From assembly GCF_932276165.1 (NCBI RefSeq), contig NC_064000.1, forward strand, positions 2,728,001 to 2,792,000: a DNA stretch of 64,000 bases, written 5' to 3'. The notes beneath the pieces are model-generated. The model did not search any database. It saw only the letters and a list, made by a program, of their open reading frames with translations, and was not told where the DNA came from. A program made the position numbers and the translations under genes. The stretch's first letter is position 1; every line of letters begins with the position of its first letter. The stretch comes from Plutella xylostella (taxonomy: Eukaryota > Arthropoda > Insecta > Lepidoptera > Plutellidae). Below, piece after piece: positions 40,803 to 55,250 of this stretch.

Positions 40803-43800
40803 CAGGCCTGTGTCACTCCGCGCGTGGGCGGCGCTGGCGCCAGCCTGGCGCCTGCCGCTTCGAGTGGGCAAATCTAGTCGGCTGCCGCAAGCGGAAGACG
40901 ATACACGCGCGCGCGAATTATGAATAGAAAAATGGACATAAAAAGAAAAAAAGCAGCAAAAAGATACTGTGCCGTATTTAATTGCTTAAATACGGATCGT
41001 GATCCAAATTTAATTTTTTTTACATTACCAAAAGATGCTGACAGGTAAAACTAATCTAAGTATTTTATTGATTTCTTCTACGTTCCTTATTTGAAATGAA
41101 ATTAATCCGAACTACAAACCCTTTTTTTCTCCATGTTGAACAAAGTCTATTCCAATATTTTTTTCGTTAAATTATTAAATTTACAGACACAACTACCTTC
41201 AAAATGTATTAATGAATCGATTATAAAATGTGCGCTGAGTGGGATTAGTGCTTAACGAAACTAACACGTTCTGTATCATAATATAAATTATAACGAAAAA
41301 AAACATGTTTTCACAAAATTAAATGTTTTAGGTACTTAGATTCATACATATTTTATGTACTTCAAAATATCTTAACTATGAAATTGTCATTGTTTTTACT
41401 GGTTATTTCCAATAGAAAATAAGTTTGGAATAGCTTTGTATTCTAAATTCAAATTATTTTGTTTTAATATCATGACATTCTTTTTACAAACTCAGTCCGT
41501 TGCTTAGTAAACGTTGTAGTCTGTGGTGCTGAGGCAACCCTAAGGTGGCTTCTTTTTCAATGCGTATAACCACGTATAACTTATTATGCACCGTAGTCCA
41601 GTGAAATAAGGCGCATATTCCCTCAAAAATAAATTGGTAGGTAAGTAAATCAGGGTGTCCACTTTCTGGAAAGTCAGGGATAGTCAGGGAAAAGTCAGGG
41701 AAGCTCAAGGTGGTCAGGGAAAGTCAGTGAAATTGATAAGCAATCTGGAAAGTCAGGGAAAAATGACTAGTAAAGCATTTTATTTAGCAAAATTGTAGTT
41801 CTTTCCTTTACTAGTTATAATTTTCTTTCTTCTATTTTAAACGTAAAATACATAAGTAATAAAATAAAATCTCGCTAGCCAGATTCAAGACTCAGTTCAT
41901 AGTTTGTTAAATAGTAAAATGATGTCGTCATTCAATTTCTTTCAAAAGAGTGTGCTTCACTCAGCTTGCCATTCTAAACAACTTTTGGTTTAAGACTTTT
42001 AGAAGTTCGGGATGAAAAATAAGTGCTCGTAAAACGTGTTGGTGCAGACGCGCTGTTTCGGCGCTCATTTCATCGATCAATTCTTATACTTTGCTCCTGC
42101 AGCGGGAGCGCATGCAGAAGCGCTGCCTACACTCGCCACCTAATCAAAATTTTTAAGGCGTCGCGCCCATACGAAAATATTTAATTTCGGTTTTGTTTTA
42201 ACTAAATAAAATACGGTGAATAACAGAAGCGCTAGTCCTGATTTACTGTCCAATTAGAATAATGGTACCTTGAAAGTTTTTATATTTTATTTCAGTAATT
42301 TTAATGTTTTTGTCATTTTTTCACATTCATTTTTAATTTTTATAACAAAATGATCATCATTCATTATAATATTATATTTGTTTACTATCTCAGTAAATAA
42401 AACCAGTTGAAAATAATTTCTCCCATTTTAATAATACGTGTTTACGTGTATTACGCTCTAACTGTCATCAGGAGAGAGAGTGAAATGCCATAGAAATATA
42501 CTTCCTTTTGACGAATATATTTCAAAATTGACAACTTATACGGATTTGTCGTCATAATATTTTTTTGCTCACTTGAAAAGAGCTATCCAACGATGTATGA
42601 TTCATCTTTATTGGACATAAGTCCCAAAACGCCCATTGTCATTTGGATGACTTTTTTCAAAAGTAAAATGTCATTTTGAAAACTAAATAACATATATATA
42701 TCAATTTCGCAAATACAAAATAGAATTACACATTATAGCAAAATAAACGTATTTCAACTTTGTTGTACAAAAAAATCAAGTAGGTACTTATGTACTTATT
42801 TAAACTTAACCTTTCCTAAGCTGAATCACACGACATTCTAAAGGTTAATTTATCATTGCTTTGTATATGTCGCAGGCATCTGGTTTAATCTCCTGTTTGA
42901 TTGAACCACTAGCCCGTTCATTGGATGACTCTAATCAGTTGTATGACTAAAGGACGGGTTCCGCTCATCTGGCATAATCTTTATTGAACAAAACTCATTA
43001 CGCATAACTCGTATGGTCTAAACTTTTTTGGCCGAACCATCACTTTGCCAAGACTTATGTGGCATAAGGCTCGTTTCGTCTAAAACTCTTTAGGCACAAT
43101 CTTTAAACACCTAAGTTTCGTTTGCTCAAATTTATGTTCGTCTATACCTATGTATAATCTTGTTTCTCCTAATGTTATCTTAATAAATAATATATTAAGT
43201 ATGTAGTAAATGTACGAATTGTGGTATTTTTCTCCTACATCCCGAAAATCACGATATTGTATGATCAAAAAATCGAAAGTTAACGACCAATATAATTATT
43301 ACAAACCCCATGAGATCGAAACCTAAAAATAGGTGCGACGACGAGCAAAGCGAGGAGGAGCGTGTTAGGTGCACATGTTCATCAAAACCAAAGCGGAGCG
43401 CAGCGAAGCGGAGCGGAGCGTTTTCCAAACAGCGGAAACAATACAAGGCACCAGTTTGCGCTATGTAGGGAGAAGCTCCGTCAAAGTTAAAGCCAAACGA
43501 ATGTTATTACTTTGTATAAACCTATGCCATAGCATTATTAGGCTATTCAAGATTTGGCCATACCATTATTAGGCTAAACAATGTTATGCGAAATAACTTT
43601 TTACTAAACGAGATTTATGCCGTACGATTTTCGGCGTAACGAGACTTTGACCAAACGTTACTATGCAATACGAGATTAGGCAAAAAAATCTTATGCCAAA
43701 AAAGGTAGAACCCTAAAGGACAACGCGTCAAGTAGTTGATTGTAACGTTCGATATCTTGACTGAACGTCATTCAGCGAAGTCGTTGAATAGGATATAGTA

Positions 43801-44710
43801 TAACAACTTTGTAATGTCTGGTTAGGGTGAACATGACCAGACAAGAGTCAACAAAAAGACAATGTTACAAACCTTTTATCTCACAAATTAACTAAACAAT
43901 AACAATAAACGTACCTTCATATCGCCACAATTTTTTCTTTGAAACTATCCGCCCGCGGCTTAATAATAGGTAAATCCATGTTGACACACTACTTTAACAC
44001 AAATATCGCACTTTAAAGCTAATTTATTTGCAAAAAAACTATTAATATAGGTGCTTTCTGTGTCAGCTGTTAGCTGTTAGACTCCATATTTGTTTTATTC
44101 ACCACCTGACTGATTTTAAGTCAGCTAACTAGTTGGACGTTTTGTGACGCTTGTACAATCAACGTTCGGCCTAGTCATACAACTGAATAGCGCCATCCAA
44201 TGAACGGGCTAGTGGTTCAATCAAACAGGAGATTAAACCAGATGCCTGCGACATATACAAAATGTTGCAATAGTGGCGTACATAGCCGAAATGGGGTCTA
44301 TTCTATTCTATTCTTTTTTTCTACGAGTTTTTGAAATTTGCGAATATTTACAGTAAAATATTTACACCAAAGGAAATAATACAAAAAAACAACTTATAAA
44401 CTTTTAAAAAATCAGTTAAAAAAGGCGGCCTTATTGCCTAAAGCAATCTCTACCAGACAACCATTGGATGGAAGATTGGTAGGTATTTACTTTTTTTCTC
44501 AATATAAAAAATTCAGGGAAATTTTCTGAAATGGTCAGGGAAAAGTCAGGGAATTTTTTTGAGAATTTTGAGTGGACACCCTGGTAAATAAAAACGTGTG
44601 CGGCTGGAGCGCGATCTAAATTAGATGTTATTGCTTATGGGATGGAGTCATATTTCTTTGATAGCCATTGCGAAGATGGACTTCTGTACCTGGTACTAGT
44701 TATTATTCTG
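40803..44710. mobile_element. Nested THAP-element insertion (copy 4)
   Basis: Inner elements at 41651-44583, 42860-44261 and 42956-43713. THAP exon at 40920-41044. Confidence 0.75.
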
Positions 44711-44711
44711 T

Positions 44712-45467
44712 GGTTTTGCTGAAGACTATAACAAAATTATTCTTAATTGCAAACATGAATTAATTCTTTTAAGAAGTAATACAAATATAAACGCGGTAAA
44801 ATTAAATACGAATGAGATATTGGAGGATATAAGTATAAGCAAAATAGTTTGGAGAATGCCTCACATTAAGTTGTCCGATCGTGAGCGAATTCAATTTTTG
44901 AGGTATTTGGAAAAGGATCGATTTATTAAATTAGCGTTCAGAAATTGGGATCTATATGAATATCCACTACTACCGCGAACTACAAAACATACTTGGTCAA
45001 TAAAAACTACCTCGCAGCTAGAAAAACCGCGCTTTGTTATTATTGGACTTCAAACAGCTCGTAAAAATGTTGGTGCAAAAGATATGTCTCAATTCGATCA
45101 CTGTAATCTCCGTGATATTAAATTATTTTTAAATTCAACGTACTATCCTTATGAAAGCCTGAATATCAAGTTTTCTGAGGATAAATATATATTATTATAC
45201 GAACAATACGCTAAATTCCATCAGTCTTATTACGGTCGTCGGTGTGAGCCGTTGTTGAGTTTAAAGGTGTATAAGGAATACGCACCCTTGTTTGTGATCG
45301 ACTGTAGTCGTCAAAACGAAACTCTAAAAATCGGTCCTGTGGATGTACGTGTGGAAATTGAAAGTGATCAGGAACTCCCTGATCATACTTCAGCATATTG
45401 TTTAATCCTCAACGATTGTGTGATTGAATATAGTCCATTAAGCAATATAGTAAAGAAAATATCATGA
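44712..45467 (+). pseudogene. Major capsid protein, C-terminal part (copy 4)
   Basis: Open through this half. Confidence 0.85.
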
Positions 45468-45892
45468 ACTCTAATACTATAATTGTAGATGTGCAAGGAT
45501 TTAAAGACGCTTATAATCAATTTATTATTAAAGAATTTGCTTTAGCCTGTAACGAATATACTCAAACATTTTATATTAAACCTCCATATCCATATTCAAA
45601 ACTATCTGAATTGGAAAGAAATCGTGTTCGTTGGATAGAAAGGAATTTTGGATACAAATGGACAGATGGTTAAATGGATTATATTCAATTTCGAAAGGTA
45701 ATAATACATTACTTAGAAAATAAAAAAGTTTTTGTAAAGTGGTTAGAAAAGAGAAATTGGGTTCAAGCTTTATGTTCTAATGGGGACTACCGTTTTTTTG
45801 CTCACCAGTTGGCGCCACTGTCGACTGAGGGCAAGAGGTACCATAGCTGTCAAACTTATCAAAGGAGACTGTATCAAATTGGCGCGAAATAA
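45464..45892 (+). pseudogene. Small conserved downstream gene with internal stop (copy 4)
   Basis: Same internal TAA. Confidence 0.65.
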
Positions 45893-46318
45893 AGTTTTAA
45901 AATTTTGAATCTTATAAGCTTATTAATTATAAAATAACTATCATCACATCGAGTTACTATGCCGCAATGTAGTGTAGATCCGTTATGTTCGGAAAGAAAA
46001 GGAGGACTTATGTTAACAAGTGATAAAACTGTTCTAAAACAGTGGCTTGTGAAATAATTATTATCCGACAATCTCGTGTTTGTGAAAATCATTATAACCA
46101 ATTTCAGAAAGAACATAATGTAAATAAGGATTAGGCATTTAATAAATACAATAAAAATAAAAGAATTACACACTGATTTAACTTTTATTTATCCTTTCCG
46201 TTTAAACACACTGCTATACAAAAAATATAACACATTAGTAATCCACACAATGAATGCTGGTTGAGTTGTTAGTTGAAACTAAATAATGGTAGTATAGTAT
46301 ACTAAGTATTCTATTATT

Positions 46319-46564
46319 TGTGGGGGTGTCAGTACCTGCACCTGGCTCACTCGAATGGAGCCTTTGTGCATATCGCCTTAAGGTCTAAACTCCACTCCTA
46401 AGCTTGGACCAATTTCCTACCACGCTGGTCCTCTGCAGGTTGGTGGGTTCGAAAATCTAGATGTGCAGGTTTTATCACGATGTTTTAATTAACCGTAAGA
46501 GCGATGGTATACATTGTACATAAATTCCAAAGTACTCATTGGTGACAATATCTAGATCTGGAGT
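46319..46564. mobile_element. Retroposon fragment (copy 4)
   Basis: Counterpart of 18245-18490. Confidence 0.5.
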
Positions 46565-46610
46565 TTAATTATTAGTGTTCACACTGCTATACAAAGTTTC
46601 TGAAGGCCAC

Positions 46611-46871
46611 TCAACAGTAAGTATACACTGAATCATTTTGTTGTATGATGCTGTCCTCTACGTTTCCAACCAAGTTACTGTTACGGTCATAGTCTTGGTG
46701 TCTGTAAAAAGAAAAAACATAGCTGTTACCTAAGCAAACAAGCATACACTTCGTAAAAAATAAGTTTGTAAACAGTAAACAAACTAACCTCGGAATTAGC
46801 TGCTCTTTGAGACTGCTTATTTTTGCGCCTCTTTTCCTTAATTATTCAGCTTTCAACGACAAATAATCCAT
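46611..46871 (-). pseudogene. SAP-like remnant (copy 4)
   Basis: Same layout as copy 1. Confidence 0.5.
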
Positions 46872-46981
46872 ATTTGCGATAATTTTTCAAAAAGAGATCA
46901 CTTTTCAACAGGGAAATGAACGAAAATATAATTTATCACGAAGCCCGCCAAACAAATTATATGAAAAGTAAAATGTCACTT

Positions 46982-47204
46982 GACCTCAGTGAACACCAGC
47001 GCCCCTAGCGGCAAATTCACACGCGTTAGCCCCCATTGTATAGTAATTGATTTAAGTGAGAAAGGCTGCCCATATTTAAAAAAAAATTGTACTGAATATT
47101 GTAAAATAATTAATTTTACTTGTGTATACAATAACCAAATGTGTGCTCTAAAGCATGCACTGTGTCTTAGAAAATGGTGTCGAGATAATTGTTTGCATAA
47201 TTGA
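46982..47204 (+). CDS. Cysteine-rich small ORF (copy 4)
   Basis: Has Lys instead of Glu before the WCRDNC segment (A at 47172), the one amino-acid difference seen among copies of this ORF. Confidence 0.45.
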
Positions 47205-47431
47205 TTTTTTTTTTATTATTTTGTTTAGTTAAGTATAAGAAAATAATACAAAGTGATTGAAAATTATATGCAACTTTATTTGATTATTAAAAATAAACTT
47301 AAAACTATTTTTATTTTTTTATTTTTAACCAACTGCAATTAATATCCCTTGACTCTTGAATATAAACTAATCAGATAGTATTACAACATTATTTAAGAAC
47401 ATAATAAGATACAATATTTTAAAATTGATTT

Positions 47432-47791
47432 TCAGAAAAAAAATTTAATAACATTTTCCGTTAAATCTAATATTTCATCTATCGGTTCCTCGCATATCCA
47501 CTGGCAACTGACTTGAGCTTTTTTACTATCACTTTTTAAATCAAAAATTTCAATTTTTATTAATCGAGTCAATTGAGGTGTATCAGTTATAACGTAGGAT
47601 GATGATTTACTAGAAAGCTGTCTACTTTCCCGCCGAGATCTTTTTCTTTTCATGATTTGAGATTGTGGGTTGCTTTCAAGCTGCATCATTTCTTCACCTT
47701 CAATGTCACCTCTAAGTTGATATGGGTACTCTGTTTCCAAATAATAATTAGGCTGACCCATAGCGATTTGCATTATTTCTGTCTGTAACAA
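47432..47791 (-). CDS. 119-aa ORF (copy 4)
   Basis: Thr form. Confidence 0.45.
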   Translation of the reverse strand: MLQTEIMQIAMGQPNYYLETEYPYQLRGDIEGEEMMQLESNPQSQIMKRKRSRRESRQLSSKSSSYVITDTPQLTRLIKIEIFDLKSDSKKAQVSCQWICEEPIDEILDLTENVIKFFF

Positions 47792-47829
47792 TAAAATAAA
47801 ATTATTAGTATTAAATATTATTATTATTA

Positions 47830-48594
47830 TTATTGAAAATCTGGAATCTTAAATTTGGGTGCAAAGTTCGTCCAGGCGTTTGCTCTGACTAATAGATGTC
47901 GGAACTGGTCTTTCTTTGGCAGACTCGGTTCCAGATCCCTGCAGTACTCCGTGATGTCAGCTTCCTTGAAGCCTGGAGTTTTTGTTGAGATGACTATCTG
48001 TTTGCTCTTCTGATACCTTCCTGGACAGGTTATCCCGCGCTGAAATTCCTGTACCCAGTATCTCAATGCCGACGACTTGCTCGCGTCTGGGCCTGTCGAG
48101 GTCCCGGTGGTTCGAGGTAGAGGCGAAGGCCTCCTCGTGACTCTTGGAGAAGGTATGCAAGAATTTTCGGAGCTGCTTGGAAAGCTGGATATAAATTTGA
48201 CGAAGACTCCGCAAGCACAGGGCCTCGCAGCATCGTACGCCTCCTGCACGGCGTCGAGGGCTTCCTGGTCCAGGGGCACGTGAATGAGCATTGAACAAGG
48301 AGTATAATATTTCCTACTTGAGGATCCGGAGGAGTCTGATTGTCTGTCCGCCAACACATCGGCTTCAAATTCTCTGCCCTCATCCGCCCCAATAGCCTCA
48401 TTCTTAGATGGGAGCCATTGATCATTTGACGGGCCAGGAGCAGATTCTTCAGAGTGCTCTGACGCTTCCTCTCCGCCTCCTTCTTCAGCCAGGGATAGGG
48501 TACTGTATGCCTCTGTCATTTTATCGGCACACATCCCACTTATCTTACACTTGATGTGATCTAACCGCTTAGAAAAGTTTCCAGAACGATCCAT
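47830..48594 (-). CDS. Unknown GC-rich 254-aa ORF (copy 5)
   Basis: Protein identical to the other copies. Confidence 0.5.
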   Translation of the reverse strand: MDRSGNFSKRLDHIKCKISGMCADKMTEAYSTLSLAEEGGGEEASEHSEESAPGPSNDQWLPSKNEAIGADEGREFEADVLADRQSDSSGSSSRKYYTPCSMLIHVPLDQEALDAVQEAYDAARPCACGVFVKFISSFPSSSENSCIPSPRVTRRPSPLPRTTGTSTGPDASKSSALRYWVQEFQRGITCPGRYQKSKQIVISTKTPGFKEADITEYCRDLEPSLPKKDQFRHLLVRANAWTNFAPKFKIPDFQ

Positions 48595-48618
48595 GTTAGT
48601 CGTGTTGTTATAATAATA

Positions 48619-48855
48619 AATTCAGATAATTCGGAAAATCTGGGAACTCATTGGGTAGCCTATGTAAAAATATATGACTATTGTGAATACTTTGACAGTT
48701 ATGGAAACTTAAAACCACCTCTAGAACTTACTATGTATTTAACTAAAGATGTTAATATTTTTTATAATTATATAAATTATCAAAAAACCAACACATACAA
48801 CTGTGGTCATCTGTGTTTAAAATTTCTAAATAATTTTTGGAATAAATTAACATAA
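48619..48855 (+). pseudogene. Protease C-terminal fragment (copy 5)
   Basis: Orphan C-terminal half. Confidence 0.85.
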
Positions 48856-48881
48856 TTAAATGAAGTTTTATCATTTATACA

Positions 48882-49553
48882 ATGTCGTTCACACTATCAA
48901 TAACTGGCTGCGAATCCGCTTTGTCAACACATTATTCACCCGCATTGCAACTTGATGGCGAGTATGAATGTGGGCTCGTATATTTTTCAACATTTAATTC
49001 AATACCTAATATTGATAAAAACAACAATAAGTTTCATTACGGCGAGAATGAAGTCATTGAGATTCCTGAACGCTCATATGAACTTGAAGATATAAATGAC
49101 TTTTTAAAAAACAATATAAATGACTGTACCTTCAAAATAATATGTAATAACAATACATTAAAAACTAAAATATTTTGTTCCAAGGACATTCATTTCGAGA
49201 AAAATAGTTCGGTCAGTAGCATTTTAGGTTTCGGAAATGAGATGCTAAAAGCTAATATATTACATGAGTCACAGTATCCAGTCAGCATTTTACCAACAAC
49301 CATCGTCCGTGTTGAATGTGATATTGTAAGCGGATCTTATATAAACGAAAAACCTAGCCATAAAATTAACGAGTTCGCACCTAATGTGCCTCCAGGTTAT
49401 AGAATAATCGAAGTACCTAAAAATCTCATTTATTTTCCTGTTAATCAAACCAGCGTTAGTAAAATAAATATACGGATTTTGGATAATAATAATAAATTAG
49501 TCAATCTTCGACACGAAGAGTTACAACTGTATTTGCATATTAGAAGAAAATGA
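48882..49553 (+). CDS. Penton-like minor capsid protein (copy 5)
   Basis: Intact, protein identical to copy 1. Confidence 0.85.
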   Translation: MSFTLSITGCESALSTHYSPALQLDGEYECGLVYFSTFNSIPNIDKNNNKFHYGENEVIEIPERSYELEDINDFLKNNINDCTFKIICNNNTLKTKIFCSKDIHFEKNSSVSSILGFGNEMLKANILHESQYPVSILPTTIVRVECDIVSGSYINEKPSHKINEFAPNVPPGYRIIEVPKNLIYFPVNQTSVSKINIRILDNNNKLVNLRHEELQLYLHIRRK

Positions 49554-49696
49554 TTGACTTTATCAATAAAAGTTCGAAACCAACTAGTCTAGGAATCAGT
49601 TCTCCACTTATCACGTTGCAGAAACCACCTGCCAGAAAAAGAAAGCTCACTAAAGAAAATAAACAATTTTTAAAATTAATTAAACTTTCGAAATGA
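49550..49696 (+). CDS. 48-aa basic peptide (copy 5)
   Basis: ATGA overlaps kept. Confidence 0.65.
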   Translation: MIDFINKSSKPTSLGISSPLITLQKPPARKRKLTKENKQFLKLIKLSK

Positions 49697-50160
49697 ATAT
49701 ACTTAATGTGACGGAGTCCTATTTTGAAGATAACAGGATTGAGAGCTACCAAATGCATTCTTATAAGCCTTATGTGAACAGTTTTAATAAAAATGATGAA
49801 ATTCGTATCCCTATTAATCAACAAGATTTATATGTTCTTCCTTCGGAAAGTACTTTGTATATTGAAGGATCCATTACAGTTAAAACAAATGCTGACAAAG
49901 GAGAAAAAGTCTCTAGTGTGGAATTAGTGAACAATGCTATACTTTTCCTTTTCCAAGATATTCGTTATGAATTAAATGGTGTAGAAATAGATCGAATAAA
50001 AAAATGCGGGTATCACAACCACTATAAAATCTTTGCTTTCCATAAATGAAGGTGAGTCAAAAATGTCTCGATTATGGGGTTGGGATATCAACGGCATAAA
50101 AAATACAATTGGAGTATATTTTTCAGTCAGTATACCACTCAACAAAATTCTTGGTTTTGC
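49693..50160 (+). pseudogene. Major capsid protein, N-terminal part (copy 5)
   Basis: Same frame break. Confidence 0.85.
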
Positions 50161-53100
50161 CAGGCCTGTGTCACTCCGCGCGTGGGCGGCGCTGGCGCCA
50201 GCCTGGCGCCTGCCGCTTCGAGTGGGCAAATCTAGTCGGCTGCCGCAAGCGGAAGACGATACACGCGCGCGCGAATTATGAATAGAAAAATGGACATAAA
50301 AAGAAAAAAAGCAGCAAAAAGATACTGTGCCGTATTTAATTGCTTAAATACGGATCGTGATCCAAATTTAATTTTTTTTACATTACCAAAAGATGCTGAC
50401 AGGTAAAACTAATCTAAGTATTTTATTGATTTCTTCTACGTTCCTTATTTGAAATGAAATTAATCCGAACTACAAACCCTTTTTTTCTCCATGTTGAACA
50501 AAGTCTATTCCAATATTTTTTTCGTTAAATTATTAAATTTACAGACACAACTACCTTCAAAATGTATTAATGAATCGATTATAAAATGTGCGCTGAGTGG
50601 GATTAGTGCTTAACGAAACTAACACGTTCTGTATCATAATATAAATTATAACGAAAAAAAACATGTTTTCACAAAATTAAATGTTTTAGGTACTTAGATT
50701 CATACATATTTTATGTACTTCAAAATATCTTAACTATGAAATTGTCATTGTTTTTACTGGTTATTTCCAATAGAAAATAAGTTTGGAATAGCTTTGTATT
50801 CTAAATTCAAATTATTTTGTTTTAATATCATGACATTCTTTTTACAAACTCAGTCCGTTGCTTAGTAAACGTTGTAGTCTGTGGTGCTGAGGCAACCCTA
50901 AGGTGGCTTCTTTTTCAATGCGTATAACCACGTATAACTTATTATGCACCGTAGTCCAGTGAAATAAGGCGCATATTCCCTCAAAAATAAATTGGTAGGT
51001 AAGTAAATCAGGGTGTCCACTTTCTGGAAAGTCAGGGATAGTCAGGGAAAAGTCAGGGAAGCTCAAGGTGGTCAGGGAAAGTCAGTGAAATTGATAAGCA
51101 ATCTGGAAAGTCAGGGAAAAATGACTAGTAAAGCATTTTATTTAGCAAAATTGTAGTTCTTTCCTTTACTAGTTATAATTTTCTTTCTTCTATTTTAAAC
51201 GTAAAATACATAAGTAATAAAATAAAATCTCGCTAGCCAGATTCAAGACTCAGTTCATAGTTTGTTAAATAGTAAAATGATGTCGTCATTCAATTTCTTT
51301 CAAAAGAGTGTGCTTCACTCAGCTTGCCATTCTAAACAACTTTTGGTTTAAGACTTTTAGAAGTTCGGGATGAAAAATAAGTGCTCGTAAAACGTGTTGG
51401 TGCAGACGCGCTGTTTCGGCGCTCATTTCATCGATCAATTCTTATACTTTGCTCCTGCAGCGGGAGCGCATGCAGAAGCGCTGCCTACACTCGCCACCTA
51501 ATCAAAATTTTTAAGGCGTCGCGCCCATACGAAAATATTTAATTTCGGTTTTGTTTTAACTAAATAAAATACGGTGAATAACAGAAGCGCTAGTCCTGAT
51601 TTACTGTCCAATTAGAATAATGGTACCTTGAAAGTTTTTATATTTTATTTCAGTAATTTTAATGTTTTTGTCATTTTTTCACATTCATTTTTAATTTTTA
51701 TAACAAAATGATCATCATTCATTATAATATTATATTTGTTTACTATCTCAGTAAATAAAACCAGTTGAAAATAATTTCTCCCATTTTAATAATACGTGTT
51801 TACGTGTATTACGCTCTAACTGTCATCAGGAGAGAGAGTGAAATGCCATAGAAATATACTTCCTTTTGACGAATATATTTCAAAATTGACAACTTATACG
51901 GATTTGTCGTCATAATATTTTTTTGCTCACTTGAAAAGAGCTATCCAACGATGTATGATTCATCTTTATTGGACATAAGTCCCAAAACGCCCATTGTCAT
52001 TTGGATGACTTTTTTCAAAAGTAAAATGTCATTTTGAAAACTAAATAACATATATATATCAATTTCGCAAATACAAAATAGAATTACACATTATAGCAAA
52101 ATAAACGTATTTCAACTTTGTTGTACAAAAAAATCAAGTAGGTACTTATGTACTTATTTAAACTTAACCTTTCCTAAGCTGAATCACACGACATTCTAAA
52201 GGTTAATTTATCATTGCTTTGTATATGTCGCAGGCATCTGGTTTAATCTCCTGTTTGATTGAACCACTAGCCCGTTCATTGGATGACTCTAATCAGTTGT
52301 ATGACTAAAGGACGGGTTCCGCTCATCTGGCATAATCTTTATTGAACAAAACTCATTACGCATAACTCGTATGGTCTAAACTTTTTTGGCCGAACCATCA
52401 CTTTGCCAAGACTTATGTGGCATAAGGCTCGTTTCGTCTAAAACTCTTTAGGCACAATCTTTAAACACCTAAGTTTCGTTTGCTCAAATTTATGTTCGTC
52501 TATACCTATGTATAATCTTGTTTCTCCTAATGTTATCTTAATAAATAATATATTAAGTATGTAGTAAATGTACGAATTGTGGTATTTTTCTCCTACATCC
52601 CGAAAATCACGATATTGTATGATCAAAAAATCGAAAGTTAACGACCAATATAATTATTACAAACCCCATGAGATCGAAACCTAAAAATAGGTGCGACGAC
52701 GAGCAAAGCGAGGAGGAGCGTGTTAGGTGCACATGTTCATCAAAACCAAAGCGGAGCGCAGCGAAGCGGAGCGGAGCGTTTTCCAAACAGCGGAAACAAT
52801 ACAAGGCACCAGTTTGCGCTATGTAGGGAGAAGCTCCGTCAAAGTTAAAGCCAAACGAATGTTATTACTTTGTATAAACCTATGCCATAGCATTATTAGG
52901 CTATTCAAGATTTGGCCATACCATTATTAGGCTAAACAATGTTATGCGAAATAACTTTTTACTAAACGAGATTTATGCCGTACGATTTTCGGCGTAACGA
53001 GACTTTGACCAAACGTTACTATGCAATACGAGATTAGGCAAAAAAATCTTATGCCAAAAAAGGTAGAACCCTAAAGGACAACGCGTCAAGTAGTTGATTG

Positions 53101-54068
53101 TAACGTTCGATATCTTGACTGAACGTCATTCAGCGAAGTCGTTGAATAGGATATAGTATAACAACTTTGTAATGTCTGGTTAGGGTGAACATGACCAGAC
53201 AAGAGTCAACAAAAAGACAATGTTACAAACCTTTTATCTCACAAATTAACTAAACAATAACAATAAACGTACCTTCATATCGCCACAATTTTTTCTTTGA
53301 AACTATCCGCCCGCGGCTTAATAATAGGTAAATCCATGTTGACACACTACTTTAACACAAATATCGCACTTTAAAGCTAATTTATTTGCAAAAAAACTAT
53401 TAATATAGGTGCTTTCTGTGTCAGCTGTTAGCTGTTAGACTCCATATTTGTTTTATTCACCACCTGACTGATTTTAAGTCAGCTAACTAGTTGGACGTTT
53501 TGTGACGCTTGTACAATCAACGTTCGGCCTAGTCATACAACTGAATAGCGCCATCCAATGAACGGGCTAGTGGTTCAATCAAACAGGAGATTAAACCAGA
53601 TGCCTGCGACATATACAAAATGTTGCAATAGTGGCGTACATAGCCGAAATGGGGTCTATTCTATTCTATTCTTTTTTTCTACGAGTTTTTGAAATTTGCG
53701 AATATTTACAGTAAAATATTTACACCAAAGGAAATAATACAAAAAAACAACTTATAAACTTTTAAAAAATCAGTTAAAAAAGGCGGCCTTATTGCCTAAA
53801 GCAATCTCTACCAGACAACCATTGGATGGAAGATTGGTAGGTATTTACTTTTTTTCTCAATATAAAAAATTCAGGGAAATTTTCTGAAATGGTCAGGGAA
53901 AAGTCAGGGAATTTTTTTGAGAATTTTGAGTGGACACCCTGGTAAATAAAAACGTGTGCGGCTGGAGCGCGATCTAAATTAGATGTTATTGCTTATGGGA
54001 TGGAGTCATATTTCTTTGATAGCCATTGCGAAGATGGACTTCTGTACCTGGTACTAGTTATTATTCTG
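50161..54068. mobile_element. Nested THAP-element insertion (copy 5)
   Basis: Inner elements at 51009-53941, 52218-53619 and 52314-53071. THAP exon at 50278-50402. Confidence 0.75.
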
Positions 54069-54069
54069 T

Positions 54070-54825
54070 GGTTTTGCTGAAGACTATAACAAAATTATTC
54101 TTAATTGCAAACATGAATTAATTCTTTTAAGAAGTAATACAAATATAAACGCGGTAAAATTAAATACGAATGAGATATTGGAGGATATAAGTATAAGCAA
54201 AATAGTTTGGAGAATGCCTCACATTAAGTTGTCCGATCGTGAGCGAATTCAATTTTTGAGGTATTTGGAAAAGGATCGATTTATTAAATTAGCGTTCAGA
54301 AATTGGGATCTATATGAATATCCACTACTACCGCGAACTACAAAACATACTTGGTCAATAAAAACTACCTCGCAGCTAGAAAAACCGCGCTTTGTTATTA
54401 TTGGACTTCAAACAGCTCGTAAAAATGTTGGTGCAAAAGATATGTCTCAATTCGATCACTGTAATCTCCGTGATATTAAATTATTTTTAAATTCAACGTA
54501 CTATCCTTATGAAAGCCTGAATATCAAGTTTTCTGAGGATAAATATATATTATTATACGAACAATACGCTAAATTCCATCAGTCTTATTACGGTCGTCGG
54601 TGTGAGCCGTTGTTGAGTTTAAAGGTGTATAAGGAATACGCACCCTTGTTTGTGATCGACTGTAGTCGTCAAAACGAAACTCTAAAAATCGGTCCTGTGG
54701 ATGTACGTGTGGAAATTGAAAGTGATCAGGAACTCCCTGATCATACTTCAGCATATTGTTTAATCCTCAACGATTGTGTGATTGAATATAGTCCATTAAG
54801 CAATATAGTAAAGAAAATATCATGA
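54070..54825 (+). pseudogene. Major capsid protein, C-terminal part (copy 5)
   Basis: Open through this half. Confidence 0.85.
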
Positions 54826-55250
54826 ACTCTAATACTATAATTGTAGATGTGCAAGGATTTAAAGACGCTTATAATCAATTTATTATTAAAGAATTTGCTT
54901 TAGCCTGTAACGAATATACTCAAACATTTTATATTAAACCTCCATATCCATATTCAAAACTATCTGAATTGGAAAGAAATCGTGTTCGTTGGATAGAAAG
55001 GAATTTTGGATACAAATGGACAGATGGTTAAATGGATTATATTCAATTTCGAAAGGTAATAATACATTACTTAGAAAATAAAAAAGTTTTTGTAAAGTGG
55101 TTAGAAAAGAGAAATTGGGTTCAAGCTTTATGTTCTAATGGGGACTACCGTTTTTTTGCTCACCAGTTGGCGCCACTGTCGACTGAGGGCAAGAGGTACC
55201 ATAGCTGTCAAACTTATCAAAGGAGACTGTATCAAATTGGCGCGAAATAA
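54822..55250 (+). pseudogene. Small conserved downstream gene with internal stop (copy 5)
   Basis: Same internal TAA. Confidence 0.65.

Larger units (their letters stand above)
38474..47831. repeat. Tandem unit, copy 4 (9358 bp)
   Basis: Marked by C at 46099 (shared with copy 5), A at 41490, and a private A at 47172. Confidence 0.98.
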